NCBI GenBank assembly: GCA_905211615.1 | Contig: CAJMBB010000004.1 | Coordinates: 1 to 36,158, forward strand | DNA: 36,158 bases | DNA from: an uncultured Collinsella sp. | Lineage (GTDB): Bacteria; Actinomycetota; Coriobacteriia; Coriobacteriales; Coriobacteriaceae | Direction of reading: 5' to 3' | Part shown: positions 16,961 to 24,349 of the stretch, one piece after another | Layout of the letters: each line of letters starts with the position of its first letter | Numbering within the stretch: the first letter of the stretch is position 1 | Position numbers and translations under genes: made by a program | Notes under the pieces: model-generated | Database searches by the model: none | What the model was told of the DNA's origin: nothing | The model's input: only the letters and a program-made list of their open reading frames with translations

Positions 16961-16990
16961 TTGGTATAACTCGGTACAAGTTGGTATAAC
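16961..16990 (+). promoter_or_regulatory. Three tandem 10-bp repeats with GGTA core upstream of an AAA+ gene
   Basis: Three consecutive decamers, TTGGTATAAC, TCGGTACAAG and TTGGTATAAC, carry GGTA at the same position (bases 3-6), so each core falls on the same helix face. The outer two are identical over 14 bases when AAG before and T after are included. TTGGTA of the first and TATAAC of the third are 18 bases apart and could be the -35 and -10 boxes. The array ends 34 bases before the start at 17025. It is probably an autoregulatory site. Confidence 0.6.
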
Positions 16991-17024
16991 TATTGCCAGG
17001 GTTTGCCAATCCGAGGAGTCCGAC

Positions 17025-18143
17025 ATGAATCCAAATCCCTTTAAGCCCACTGCCGGCAAGCGGCCCCCGATACTCATCGGCCGCGAGTCGGTCATCGAAG
17101 ATTTTGAGGAAGGGCTCGACAACGGCGCTGGAGCGCCGGGCAGGCTCATGCTCATTACGGGAAACCGCGGCTGTGGCAAAACGGTTCTCTTGCGGGAGCT
17201 GCAGCGTTTAGCTAGCGAGCGCGGATGGGCGGTTGTCTCCGATTCCGCTTCGCTTGGCTTATGCGACCGCTTGGCCGACGCGCTTCGCTCGAATAAACCC
17301 GTTGTGACGTCAATGGAGTTCGGTCCGTCGTTTGGCCGGATGTCGGTCGAGGCGGCGCGAGCAAAGGGCGAGGCGTTGCGAGGGCTGGTCAACGAGCGCC
17401 TCAAGAAGCTCGGTCCAGGCAAGGGCATACTGTTTGCGATCGACGAGGCGCAATCGGCGTCTATCGAGGAACTGGCGGCTCTTGCCGTTCTCTATCAGCA
17501 GGTGCTCGGAGACCAGGATGCCACGGGATTGCCCGATAGCGACCAGCGCGGTCTTGCGCTGGTGTTCGCCGGCTTACCCAGTATGGTTGATGACTTGCTC
17601 GAAGAGCCGAGCGTGACGTTTTTGCGGCGTGCTCAGCAGCGTACGCTGGGGGCGATTTCTTTGCCCAAAGTGCGCGATTCGTATATCCAGACGGTCAAAG
17701 ACGCTGGTCTTTACGTTGATGCGGAGACGGCGGACCTTGCGGCGCGCAAGAGCATGGGGCATCCCTATATGGTTCAGCTGGTGGGATATTACATGTGGCG
17801 CTCTACTGTCCGGCGTGGCTCGCAGGTCATTGAAGTGTGCGATGTCGAGGCTGGCTACGCCGATGCCGTCTCTGAGTTCTATGAAGCGGTCGACGCTCCC
17901 TTGTATTACGGGTTGCGCAGTCCGCAGCGTCTCTTTATCGAGGCCATGGCGGCTGACGAGGGCAAACCGACGCGCATGGCGGATATCATTGAGCGTTGCG
18001 ATCGCACCCAGAGCTGGGCGAGTAAATATCGTGCAAGTCTGATTCGCGAGCGCGTCATCGAGGCTGCCGGATACGGCCTCGTCCGGTTTACCGTGCCCAT
18101 GCTGGGCGCGTACATTCGCGATCGAGTTATATGGCATGAGTAG
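17025..18143 (+). CDS. AAA+ ATPase with C-terminal winged helix (copy 1)
   Basis: A 372-residue P-loop ATPase resembling the AAA_16/Orc1-like group. It starts with a conserved NPF segment and IGRES (GR box, residues 18-22). Walker A is GNRGCGKT (46-53), Walker B is ILFAIDEAQ (Asp140, Glu141), and a sensor-1-like strand LALVFAGLPS (177-186) is followed by FLRRAQQ, a possible arginine finger. The last 75 residues look like a winged helix (TRMADIIERCDRTQSWASKYRASLIRERVI), so it may bind DNA. It is clearly paralogous to the gene at 20690 in order of motifs and in the C-terminal domain. GAGGAG is 6 bases before the ATG, and its stop overlaps the start of the UvrA2 gene. Its biological role is unknown. 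Confidence 0.85.
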   Translation: MNPNPFKPTAGKRPPILIGRESVIEDFEEGLDNGAGAPGRLMLITGNRGCGKTVLLRELQRLASERGWAVVSDSASLGLCDRLADALRSNKPVVTSMEFGPSFGRMSVEAARAKGEALRGLVNERLKKLGPGKGILFAIDEAQSASIEELAALAVLYQQVLGDQDATGLPDSDQRGLALVFAGLPSMVDDLLEEPSVTFLRRAQQRTLGAISLPKVRDSYIQTVKDAGLYVDAETADLAARKSMGHPYMVQLVGYYMWRSTVRRGSQVIEVCDVEAGYADAVSEFYEAVDAPLYYGLRSPQRLFIEAMAADEGKPTRMADIIERCDRTQSWASKYRASLIRERVIEAAGYGLVRFTVPMLGAYIRDRVIWHE

Positions 18144-20649
18144 GGTGATAAAGGTGACGGAACAGAAGATGAACCCGCAGGCTATCGAGGTGCGTGGCGC
18201 GCGCGTCCATAACCTCAAAGACATCGATATCGATATTCCGCTGGGAAAGCTCGTGGGCATTGTCGGCGTGTCGGGTTCGGGCAAGAGTTCGCTGGCACTC
18301 GGGGTTCTTTATGCCGAGGGCTCGCGCCGCTACCTTGACGCGCTCAGCACCTATACCCGCCGTCGTCTGACGCAGGCCGAGCACGCCCAGGTGGACGAGG
18401 TGCTGCACGTGCCAGCGGCGCTCGCATTACATCAGCGCCCCAGCGTACCGGGCGTGCGCTCGACCTTTGGTACCATGACCGAGCTCAACAATAGCCTGCG
18501 TCTACTCTTTAGCCGTTGCGCCCATCACGTGTGCCCGCATTGCGGGGCGCGTGTGGAGCCGAGCCTTAACGTGGCTGCGGGCCTGTCGCTCACGTGTCCG
18601 ACATGCGGCCGCGAGTTCTACGCGCCGAGTGCCGAGGATTTGGCTTTCAATAGCGGCGGTGCGTGCCCTACCTGCGGCGGCACCGGTGTCATGCGCGAGG
18701 TAGACGAGGCGAGTCTGGTGCCCGACGAGTCAAAGACCATCAACGAGGGTGCGGTGCTTCCCTGGGGCACGCTCATGTGGGACCTGATGAAGCAGGTGGC
18801 CGGCGAGATGGGCGTGCGCACCGACGTGCCGTTTAACCAGCTCACGCCTCAAGAGCGCGACATCGTGTTTCACGGCCCGGCGGTTAAGAAGCACATTCTC
18901 TACGTTCCCAAAAACGGCGAGGGCGCCACGCCGCTCGACTTTACCTATTACAACGCCGTCTATACCGTTGAGAATGCGCTCGCCAAGGTTAAGGACGATA
19001 AGGGGCTTAAGCGTGTGGCTCGCTTTTTGCGCGAGGGACCATGCCGTGACTGCGCCGGCACGCGTCTCTCCGAGGCTGCGCGCCAGCCCCAGGTGCGCGG
19101 TATCAATCTGGCTCAGGCCGCGGCCATGACGCTTGGTGATGCGATCGAGTGGGTGCGCGGGGTGCCCGCATCCTTGCCGGCCGAGATGCGGCCCATGGCG
19201 ACGGATATCTGCGATTCGTTTTTGAGCACGGCTCGTCGTCTGGTCGACCTGGGTCTCGATTACCTTTCGCTCGATCGCGCCGGTGCCACGCTCTCCACGG
19301 GTGAGCGCCAGCGCGTGCAACTCGCCCGCGTGGTGCGCAACCGATCGACAGGCGTGCTCTATGTGCTGGACGAGCCCTCAATTGGCTTGCATCCTGCCAA
19401 TGTCGACGGCTTGGTGGGCGTAATGCGCGACCTGGTGGATGACGGCAATACCGTGGTTGTTGTCGACCACGATACACGTGTGCTGGCGGAGGCTGATTAT
19501 CTGGTCGAGATGGGCCCCGTTGCCGGAGCAGGCGGCGGCAACGTAATCGCCGCTGGTACGGTAGACGAGGTCGAGCAATCGCAGGACAGCCGTATCGCGC
19601 CGTTTTTGCGCGCCGAGCCCAAGCGCTTGCGTCCGCAGGTGACTGACGACGAAATGTTCGACCAGGGCCATATCCGCATGGCGACCGATACCATCCATAC
19701 CGTCAAGCCGCTCGAAGTCGATATTCCGCGCGGTCGCTTGGTCGCGGTTACGGGTGTTTCGGGTTCGGGCAAGACGACGTTGGTGCTCGAGACGCTCATC
19801 CCGGCGCTTAAGGCGCAGGCAGCTGGCGAGTGCTTGCCACGCCACGTGCGCTGGATCGATGCCGAGGGCATTGCGCGTGCCAACCTGATTGACGCCACGC
19901 CCATCGGTGCCAACGTGCGCTCGACGGTGGCAACCTATGCCGACATCCATGATGAGCTGCGCCGCGCCTTCGCCCGTACGCCCGAGGCCAAGGCAGCCGG
20001 CTACAAGGCGGGCGCCTTTAGCTACAATACCGGCGCCTTGCGCTGCCCTACGTGTGATGGCACGGGCTCGATATCGCTCGACGTGCAGTTTTTGCCCGAT
20101 GTCGAAATCGTCTGCCCGGCATGTCACGGCTCACGTTATGCAGACGCGGCTTCGCATATCCATCGCGAGGGCAAGGACGGGAGTCTGCTTACGTTGCCGC
20201 AGCTCATGGACATGAGTGTGGACGAGGCCATCGACGCCACGGTGGGGCTCAAGAAAGTTCAGACGCGCTTGCAGACCTTGCACGACCTTGGCTTGGGCTA
20301 TCTCACGCTCGGTGAGCCCACGCCGGCGCTCTCGGGCGGCGAGGCGCAGCGTCTTAAGCTCGCGAGCGAGATGGGCCGCGTGCAGGACGATGCCGTATTT
20401 GTGTTCGACGAGCCCACGATCGGCCTGCATCCGCTCGATGTTCAGGTGTTGCTGAATGTGTTCGACGGCCTTGTTGCCAAAGGCGCCACGGTTATCGTGA
20501 TCGAACACGATCTCGACCTTATCCGTAACGCCGATTACGTGATCGACATGGGCCCGGGCGGTGGCGACGCCGGCGGGCAAATCGTCTGCGCTGGCACGCC
20601 GGGCGACATCGTGGCCTGCTCCAAGAGCATTACCGGCCGCTATCTATAG
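18136..20649 (+). CDS. UvrA2-type excinuclease paralogue (class II UvrA)
   Basis: DNA-binding twin-ABC ATPase of the UvrA family, 837 residues against about 940 for true UvrA. First Walker A GVSGSGKS (44-51), signature LSTGERQR, Walker B VLYVLDEPSIGLHP; second Walker A GVSGSGKT, signature LSGGEAQR, Walker B VFVFDEPTIGLHP. Zinc-type CPHC (133-136) and CPTC (154-157) are only 17 residues apart, so the UvrB-binding domain of canonical UvrA is missing, the mark of UvrA2. Family members are linked to tolerance of DNA-binding drugs (DrrC) or damage, usually without UvrB. The start overlaps the AAA+ gene by 8 bases; GTG at 18154 and ATG at 18169 are alternatives. A palindrome follows directly. Confidence 0.9.
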   Translation: MSRVIKVTEQKMNPQAIEVRGARVHNLKDIDIDIPLGKLVGIVGVSGSGKSSLALGVLYAEGSRRYLDALSTYTRRRLTQAEHAQVDEVLHVPAALALHQRPSVPGVRSTFGTMTELNNSLRLLFSRCAHHVCPHCGARVEPSLNVAAGLSLTCPTCGREFYAPSAEDLAFNSGGACPTCGGTGVMREVDEASLVPDESKTINEGAVLPWGTLMWDLMKQVAGEMGVRTDVPFNQLTPQERDIVFHGPAVKKHILYVPKNGEGATPLDFTYYNAVYTVENALAKVKDDKGLKRVARFLREGPCRDCAGTRLSEAARQPQVRGINLAQAAAMTLGDAIEWVRGVPASLPAEMRPMATDICDSFLSTARRLVDLGLDYLSLDRAGATLSTGERQRVQLARVVRNRSTGVLYVLDEPSIGLHPANVDGLVGVMRDLVDDGNTVVVVDHDTRVLAEADYLVEMGPVAGAGGGNVIAAGTVDEVEQSQDSRIAPFLRAEPKRLRPQVTDDEMFDQGHIRMATDTIHTVKPLEVDIPRGRLVAVTGVSGSGKTTLVLETLIPALKAQAAGECLPRHVRWIDAEGIARANLIDATPIGANVRSTVATYADIHDELRRAFARTPEAKAAGYKAGAFSYNTGALRCPTCDGTGSISLDVQFLPDVEIVCPACHGSRYADAASHIHREGKDGSLLTLPQLMDMSVDEAIDATVGLKKVQTRLQTLHDLGLGYLTLGEPTPALSGGEAQRLKLASEMGRVQDDAVFVFDEPTIGLHPLDVQVLLNVFDGLVAKGATVIVIEHDLDLIRNADYVIDMGPGGGDAGGQIVCAGTPGDIVACSKSITGRYL

Positions 20650-20650
20650 A

Positions 20651-20685
20651 CAATGAGGCAAAGGGACAGCCCCTTTGCCTCATTG
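20651..20685. repeat. GGGAC-type palindrome between convergent genes
   Basis: CAATGAGGCAAAGGG and CCCTTTGCCTCATTG are perfect arms around a short ACAGC-type centre. The 5' arm runs into the GGGAC core. It starts 1 base after the uvrA2 stop and ends 4 bases before the stop of the convergent AAA+ gene, and it could act as a terminator for both. Confidence 0.85.
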
Positions 20686-20689
20686 ATGC

Positions 20690-21790
20690 CTATTTCACGC
20701 ATTGAGCCGCGAGATAGTCGCGGAAGAATGGCAATTCAAATGCGACGAGCCCTCGTCCTCGTTCTCCGATGATGCCGGCATCTAGCATGCGGCGTCGGTA
20801 GCGGGAGACCTGCTGCGGCGAACGCTTAAGGCGCTCGACAAGGTCAGCGGTGGTGGACTCTTCCTCGTCGTCGAGCATGGCGATGAGGAATCGCTTGTCC
20901 TCCGCAGTGAGTTCCCGATAGGTTGCCGCGAGGATTCGGTCGTCCATCTCGTCGCGCGCGATTTTGATTCCCAGGTCAAAGTCGCGCGACGAGATTTCCT
21001 TCGAATCGCTTGTGAGATCCCAGGCACGGTAGCCTACGAGTTGCAATAGGAAGGGAAAACCAGAGATCGAGCGAACGGCTCTATCGATTCCCTCAGCGTC
21101 TGCCAGGCGATCGTTTTCCTGGATTGTGCGAATCAAGGCTTCGCGTACGTCATAGTCGGCAATGCGACCCAGATGATATTGTTGCGCGCGGCGAAGGAAC
21201 GAGACCGTCTTGTGGTTCAGTAGCGTTGATACGTTGTTGGGAAGTCCCGCCATGAGCAGCGCGACGCGTTTCCCGTCGGTCACAAAGTGCTGATACGTCG
21301 CTGCGAGCTGAATCATCTCGTCGAGTGTCGGGTCCACCTCGTCAACCGTGACGAGCAGACCGGTGCCCGCCTCGTTGAGCTGGTCGATGATGTCGCTCAT
21401 GCGATAACGCCAGGTTGAGGCATCGCGAACGCGATTGACCTCGATGCTGCCGAGTGGTGCAATTCCGAGACCGGTGACTTCGAAGTTGTAAGACGGGTCG
21501 ATGAGATGGCCTGCGGCACGTTTCGCCCCGAACTCGATTTCCTCAAGCATTCCCGGGAGCGCGGTCGTTTTTACGGCTATCCAGCCGTGGGATTCCGCCC
21601 TTGTCGCGAGCGACGACATGAGAGCGGTTTTACCGGTTCCACGCGCGCCTGAGAAAATCGAGGTCAATTCTGGGCGCCTGCGCTGACTCAAGAAGGCACG
21701 GTCCAGATCACGAATGATCTCCTGCCTTCCGGCAAGATGTGCGGGAACCTCACCAAAACTAGGAGTAAACGGGTTTTCGAGATACTCCAC
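20690..21790 (-). CDS. AAA+ ATPase with C-terminal winged helix (copy 2)
   Basis: Paralogue of the gene at 17025, 366 residues. NPFTPSFGEVPAHLAGR (residues 6-22) is the N-terminal GR-box segment. Walker A is GARGTGKT (48-55), Walker B is LLVTVDEVD (Asp150, Glu151), the sensor-like strand is VALLMAGLP, and VSFLRRAQQYHLGRI matches FLRRAQQRTLGAI of copy 1. The C-terminal winged helix (TTADLVERLKRSPQQVSRYRRRMLDAGII) is better kept than in copy 1 and ends GRGLVAFELPFFRDYL. The start is GTG at 21790 with GGAGGG upstream. It is convergent with the UvrA2 gene and has its own phased-repeat leader at 21811-21870. Function unknown; a DNA-binding, self-regulating ATPase is inferred. Confidence 0.85.
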   Translation of the reverse strand: MEYLENPFTPSFGEVPAHLAGRQEIIRDLDRAFLSQRRRPELTSIFSGARGTGKTALMSSLATRAESHGWIAVKTTALPGMLEEIEFGAKRAAGHLIDPSYNFEVTGLGIAPLGSIEVNRVRDASTWRYRMSDIIDQLNEAGTGLLVTVDEVDPTLDEMIQLAATYQHFVTDGKRVALLMAGLPNNVSTLLNHKTVSFLRRAQQYHLGRIADYDVREALIRTIQENDRLADAEGIDRAVRSISGFPFLLQLVGYRAWDLTSDSKEISSRDFDLGIKIARDEMDDRILAATYRELTAEDKRFLIAMLDDEEESTTADLVERLKRSPQQVSRYRRRMLDAGIIGERGRGLVAFELPFFRDYLAAQCVK

Positions 21791-21810
21791 TGTGCCCTCC
21801 TTCAGCGTCT

Positions 21811-21870
21811 CGAGTTAACTTCATTTTATTTTAGTTAATTTCAGTTAAAAGCGATTAATTACGTTTAACT
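21811..21870 (-). promoter_or_regulatory. Six tandem 10-bp repeats with TTAA core upstream of an AAA+ gene
   Basis: Six consecutive decamers each place TTAA (TTTA in the second) at bases 5-8: 21815, 21825, 21835, 21845, 21855 and 21865. The spacing is exactly one helical turn. The array begins 20 bases upstream of the GTG start at 21790, so it overlaps the likely promoter (TAAAAT on the minus strand is a -10 candidate). It probably binds a protein, perhaps the ATPase itself. The alternative is an intrinsically bent AT-rich leader. Confidence 0.65.
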
Positions 21871-21881
21871 ATATGGCGCTT

Positions 21882-21916
21882 GAATGTGACAAAGGGACTG
21901 TTCCTTTGTCACATTC
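21882..21916. repeat. GGGAC-type palindrome overlapping the end of trmL
   Basis: GAATGTGACAAAGG and CCTTTGTCACATTC are perfect 14-bp arms; GGGAC follows the 5' arm AAA. The trmL stop codon (21909-21911) and its last Met codon lie inside the right arm, so the element appears to have inserted into or replaced the end of that gene. Confidence 0.85.
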
Positions 21917-22508
21917 CCGGAAAGCCTGTTTGGCGTAGGGCCTCGTAGAGGACGATGGCGGCGCTGTTGGAGAGGTTGAGTGCGCTGATGCGGTAGTCGT
22001 CCGGATTGACGAAGTTGCCGCAGATGTCCTGTTGAAGGATGGCCTCGTGGCTGTCTTGGGTATGCCCGAGCGATTCCTCGTGGGCTTCCCAAGCCTCGGC
22101 GTTATCGAGTGAGTCGCAATCGCGCAGCATGGGGATGCGCTCGCAACGCTCGGGCGCCGCGGCAAGCAGTAGCTCGGGAATGCCCGAGCTCTCGCTGCCA
22201 AAGACCAAATAGTCGCCGTCGCGGTAGGTGCTTTGCGCATAGGTTCGGCGCGCCTTTTTGGTCAGCAGATGCAGGCGCTCGTCGGCGGGGGAGAGACCGT
22301 TGCGCGCAAGGAAATCCTCCCAGCCGGCATAGGTCGTCACGTCCAAGTTTTGCCAGTAGCCCAGGCCGGCGCGACGTACCGTCTTGTCGTCGAGCGAAAA
22401 GCCCAGCGGCTCCACCAGATGCAGGCGGGCGCCAGTGACCACGCAGGTACGGCCGATATTGCCCGTATTGGCCGGAATCTCGGGCGCATACAGCACAATG
22501 TTGAACAT
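21909..22508 (-). CDS. trmL: tRNA (cytidine(34)-2'-O)-methyltransferase, TrmL family, with an internal insertion
   Basis: SPOUT (trefoil-knot) methyltransferase that 2'-O-methylates the wobble base of certain leucine tRNAs. Family motifs: NIVLYAPEIPANTGNIGRTC (residues 3-22), VEPLGFSLDDKTVRRAGLGYW, FGSESSGIP (110s) and LNLSNSAAIVLYEALRQ (from 177). Length is 199 against about 157 in E. coli; the excess is an acidic and polar insertion of about 37-45 residues (roughly 135-175) between RIPM and LNLSN, which are adjacent in ordinary TrmL. The C-terminus ends abruptly at GFPGM because of a palindromic repeat. The start at 22508 is chosen from AAGGAG upstream. Confidence 0.88.
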   Translation of the reverse strand: MFNIVLYAPEIPANTGNIGRTCVVTGARLHLVEPLGFSLDDKTVRRAGLGYWQNLDVTTYAGWEDFLARNGLSPADERLHLLTKKARRTYAQSTYRDGDYLVFGSESSGIPELLLAAAPERCERIPMLRDCDSLDNAEAWEAHEESLGHTQDSHEAILQQDICGNFVNPDDYRISALNLSNSAAIVLYEALRQTGFPGM

Positions 22509-22531
22509 GAATCTCCTTGGCTCAGAACGAA

Positions 22532-22564
22532 AAACCACCACGAAGGGCACCTTCGTGGTGGTTT
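22532..22564 (-). terminator. Terminator after the CobW-family gene
   Basis: A 15-bp perfect stem (AAACCACCACGAAGG with CCTTCGTGGTGGTTT) ends in TTTTT on the minus strand, 39 bases past the stop of the GTPase gene and before trmL. It makes trmL a separate transcript or partly insulated. Confidence 0.88.
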
Positions 22565-22602
22565 GGCGGCTACGTAGGCGGAAAATGCCCGCTTGGATAA
22601 AC

Positions 22603-23730
22603 CTAGGCGCGGTGCCAGTCGGTCAGGCAGGCATCGAGGGAGGCAATGAGCGCATCCTTGTCCATGTGACGGCCGATGATGCACAGGCTCGTCATGCGGT
22701 CGCCCGTCTCGTCCCAAATCTGCATGATCTCGGGGTTCTCGTCGATGATCTTCTGCTTCTCGCCCTCGGGCGCCGAGTCAACGAACAGGCCGTTCTCCAT
22801 CAGGCGCATCTGGTGGCCAGCCTGCTCGAACATGTAGCACATGTCCGGATCGCCGGTCTGCCACAGCGGACCCTTGACGCGGATGACCTCGTCGGGCCAC
22901 TCCTGCTCAACAAAATTGGTGAACTTCTGCAGGTCAAACGGCTTGCGGCGCGAGTACACAAAGGTCTCGATATCGTACTCGAGCACCTCGGGGTCGTCGT
23001 GCTCCTCGGGATGCTCCATGGCCTCGATCCAGGCGGCGGAGTTGTAGGCGCGCATAAAGTCGAAGCGGTCGGTGTCGAGCAGCTCCTCCATAGGAACCTC
23101 GCCGTTTTGAGCCTCGACAATCACAGCGTCCTTCTGCAGGCTGCGCACGATGGCCTTGAGCTCGGCGATCTGCTCAGGGCTCACGGTGTCGGTCTTGTTG
23201 AGGATGAGCGTGGAGCAAAACTCAATCTGCTGGATGAGCAGGCTTTCGATGTCGTCCTCGTCGATATCCTCGGCCAGCAGGTCGCGACCGCCGTTGAACT
23301 CGTCGTACATGCGGGCGCAATCGACCACGGCCACAATGTTGTCGAGCGCGAGCTTGGGCTCGCCGCCCACCTTGGCCTCGTCGCAGAAGCTCGAGATGGT
23401 GTAGGCGATGGGGATAGGCTCGCAAATGCCCGATGCCTCGATGATGATGTAGTCGAAGTTGCCCGAATCGGCGATGCCCTGCAGCTGGTTGGCCAGGTCA
23501 TCCGAAAGCGTGCAGCAGATGCAGCCGTTGGTGAGCGGGATGAGGTCATCGGTCTCGGAAAGGCCGCCGTCGGCGATAAGGCTGGCGTCGACGTTGATCT
23601 CGCCGATATCGTTGACGATCACGGCGGCGCGGATGCCGCCGTCGTTAGCGAGGATGTGGTTGAGCAGCGTGGTCTTGCCGGCACCGAGGTATCCGGTAAG
23701 CATGATGATCTTCACGGGTTTGTTGGGCAT
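22603..23730 (-). CDS. CobW/COG0523-family GTPase, putative metallochaperone
   Basis: G3E-family GTPase of the CobW/YjiA/ZigA group, thought to deliver zinc or another metal to target proteins in the cytoplasm. It has 375 residues. Walker A is GYLGAGKT (13-20), the metal site is GCICCT (Cys70, Cys72, Cys73), and NKTD is the G4 motif. A C-terminal CobW_C domain follows (from about residue 260, with FVYSRRKPFDLQKF). Acidic runs (EDIDEDDIE, EHPEEHDD) may add metal ligands. The start at 23730 has AAAGGAGG upstream; an ATG 21 bases earlier lacks one. No Zur box was recognised, so the metal is undetermined. Confidence 0.9.
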   Translation of the reverse strand: MPNKPVKIIMLTGYLGAGKTTLLNHILANDGGIRAAVIVNDIGEINVDASLIADGGLSETDDLIPLTNGCICCTLSDDLANQLQGIADSGNFDYIIIEASGICEPIPIAYTISSFCDEAKVGGEPKLALDNIVAVVDCARMYDEFNGGRDLLAEDIDEDDIESLLIQQIEFCSTLILNKTDTVSPEQIAELKAIVRSLQKDAVIVEAQNGEVPMEELLDTDRFDFMRAYNSAAWIEAMEHPEEHDDPEVLEYDIETFVYSRRKPFDLQKFTNFVEQEWPDEVIRVKGPLWQTGDPDMCYMFEQAGHQMRLMENGLFVDSAPEGEKQKIIDENPEIMQIWDETGDRMTSLCIIGRHMDKDALIASLDACLTDWHRA

Positions 23731-23816
23731 GTGCCCTCCTTTGTTAGACATGGCTTACAGTTGAATCTTATGCCAAACGCCTGCTCTTATACCCACGAGC
23801 CGGCAAATAACACAAG

Positions 23817-24158
23817 CTACTCCCAGGCTCCCCATACATCGGGGCAATAACCGACGGTGGCCTTTTTGCCGTTGCGCACGATGGGTTCGGCGAGAACCTG
23901 CTGGTTCTCGAGCAGCTTGTCAAAGCGCTGGCTGGGGGTGAGGTGCTGGATGAGCGCGAGCGTCTCCTCGTCCTTGGCCTTGGGGTTGAGTAGCTTGTCG
24001 ATGCCGCCGACCGCCTGCATCACGCTCGTGAGCTCGCCCTTGCTCATCTCCTTTTCCTTAAGGTCAATAAACTGCACCTTAATGCGGCGCTCCTTAAAAT
24101 AGCGCTGGGCCTTTTTGGTGTCGAACGACTTTTTGGTGCCGAAGATTTGAATATTCAT
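23817..24158 (-). CDS. ArsC/Spx-like thioredoxin-fold protein without the active-site Cys
   Basis: A 113-residue protein of the ArsC/Spx/YffB family. Hallmarks are the N-terminal strand NIQIFGTKK, DTKKAQRYFKERRIKVQFIDLKE, and the cis-proline segment EPIVRNGKKATVGY (about residues 91-104). The usual active-site Cys after the first strand is replaced: the loop reads GTKKSFDTKKA with Ser at the expected position. The only cysteine is in GYCPDVWG near the end. It is therefore unlikely to be a standard arsenate reductase; a YffB-like or regulatory role is possible. Confidence 0.85.
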   Translation of the reverse strand: MNIQIFGTKKSFDTKKAQRYFKERRIKVQFIDLKEKEMSKGELTSVMQAVGGIDKLLNPKAKDEETLALIQHLTPSQRFDKLLENQQVLAEPIVRNGKKATVGYCPDVWGAWE

Positions 24159-24163
24159 TTATT

Positions 24164-24191
24164 GTTCCGCCGTTCTAACGAACGGCGGAAC
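24164..24191 (-). other. Hairpin next to the start of the ArsC/Spx-like gene
   Basis: GTTCCGCCGTT (24164-24174) and AACGGCGGAAC (24181-24191) form a perfect 11-bp stem with a 6-base loop. On the minus strand it ends five bases before the ATG at 24158, and no T-tract follows. Its 3' arm holds the only purine-rich stretch (GGCGGAA) near the start, so it could hide the ribosome-binding site. Confidence 0.45.
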
Positions 24192-24192
24192 T

Positions 24193-24349
24193 GAGGGCAG
24201 CGTCGGCCGGTTAAGCGGTTTGGGAAAACCGCGTAACTAAATCGTCGGGCGCGGGCAAAAGCCCAGCGCCCTCCTCTTTCAAGGCACCTTGCCTCATCAG
24301 CTGGCTTTTCGCTGACATTGATAGGACATCGAGGTTACCGCCGCTGGAC
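24193..24349 (-). other. Intergenic stretch with two hairpins and a protein-like fragment
   Basis: No intact gene. On the minus strand two stems follow each other: GGGCGC-GGGC type (24245-24270) and GCGGTTT with AAACCGC (about 24215-24232). The same strand has a short frame ending at 24211 whose last 40 codons read naturally (SAKSQLMRQGALKEE and LLPAPDDLVTRF). This could be the remnant of a gene end or a structured RNA; I cannot decide. Confidence 0.35.

Noticed and set aside
14981..17428. Open frame of 815 codons on the minus strand opposite the TetM-like gene
   Set aside because: It mirrors a real GTPase gene, crosses an intergenic region and has no domain pattern; long antisense frames are common in GC-rich DNA.
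22384..23850. Open frame of 488 codons opposite trmL and the CobW-family gene
   Set aside because: Shadow of both genes and runs through the terminator between them.
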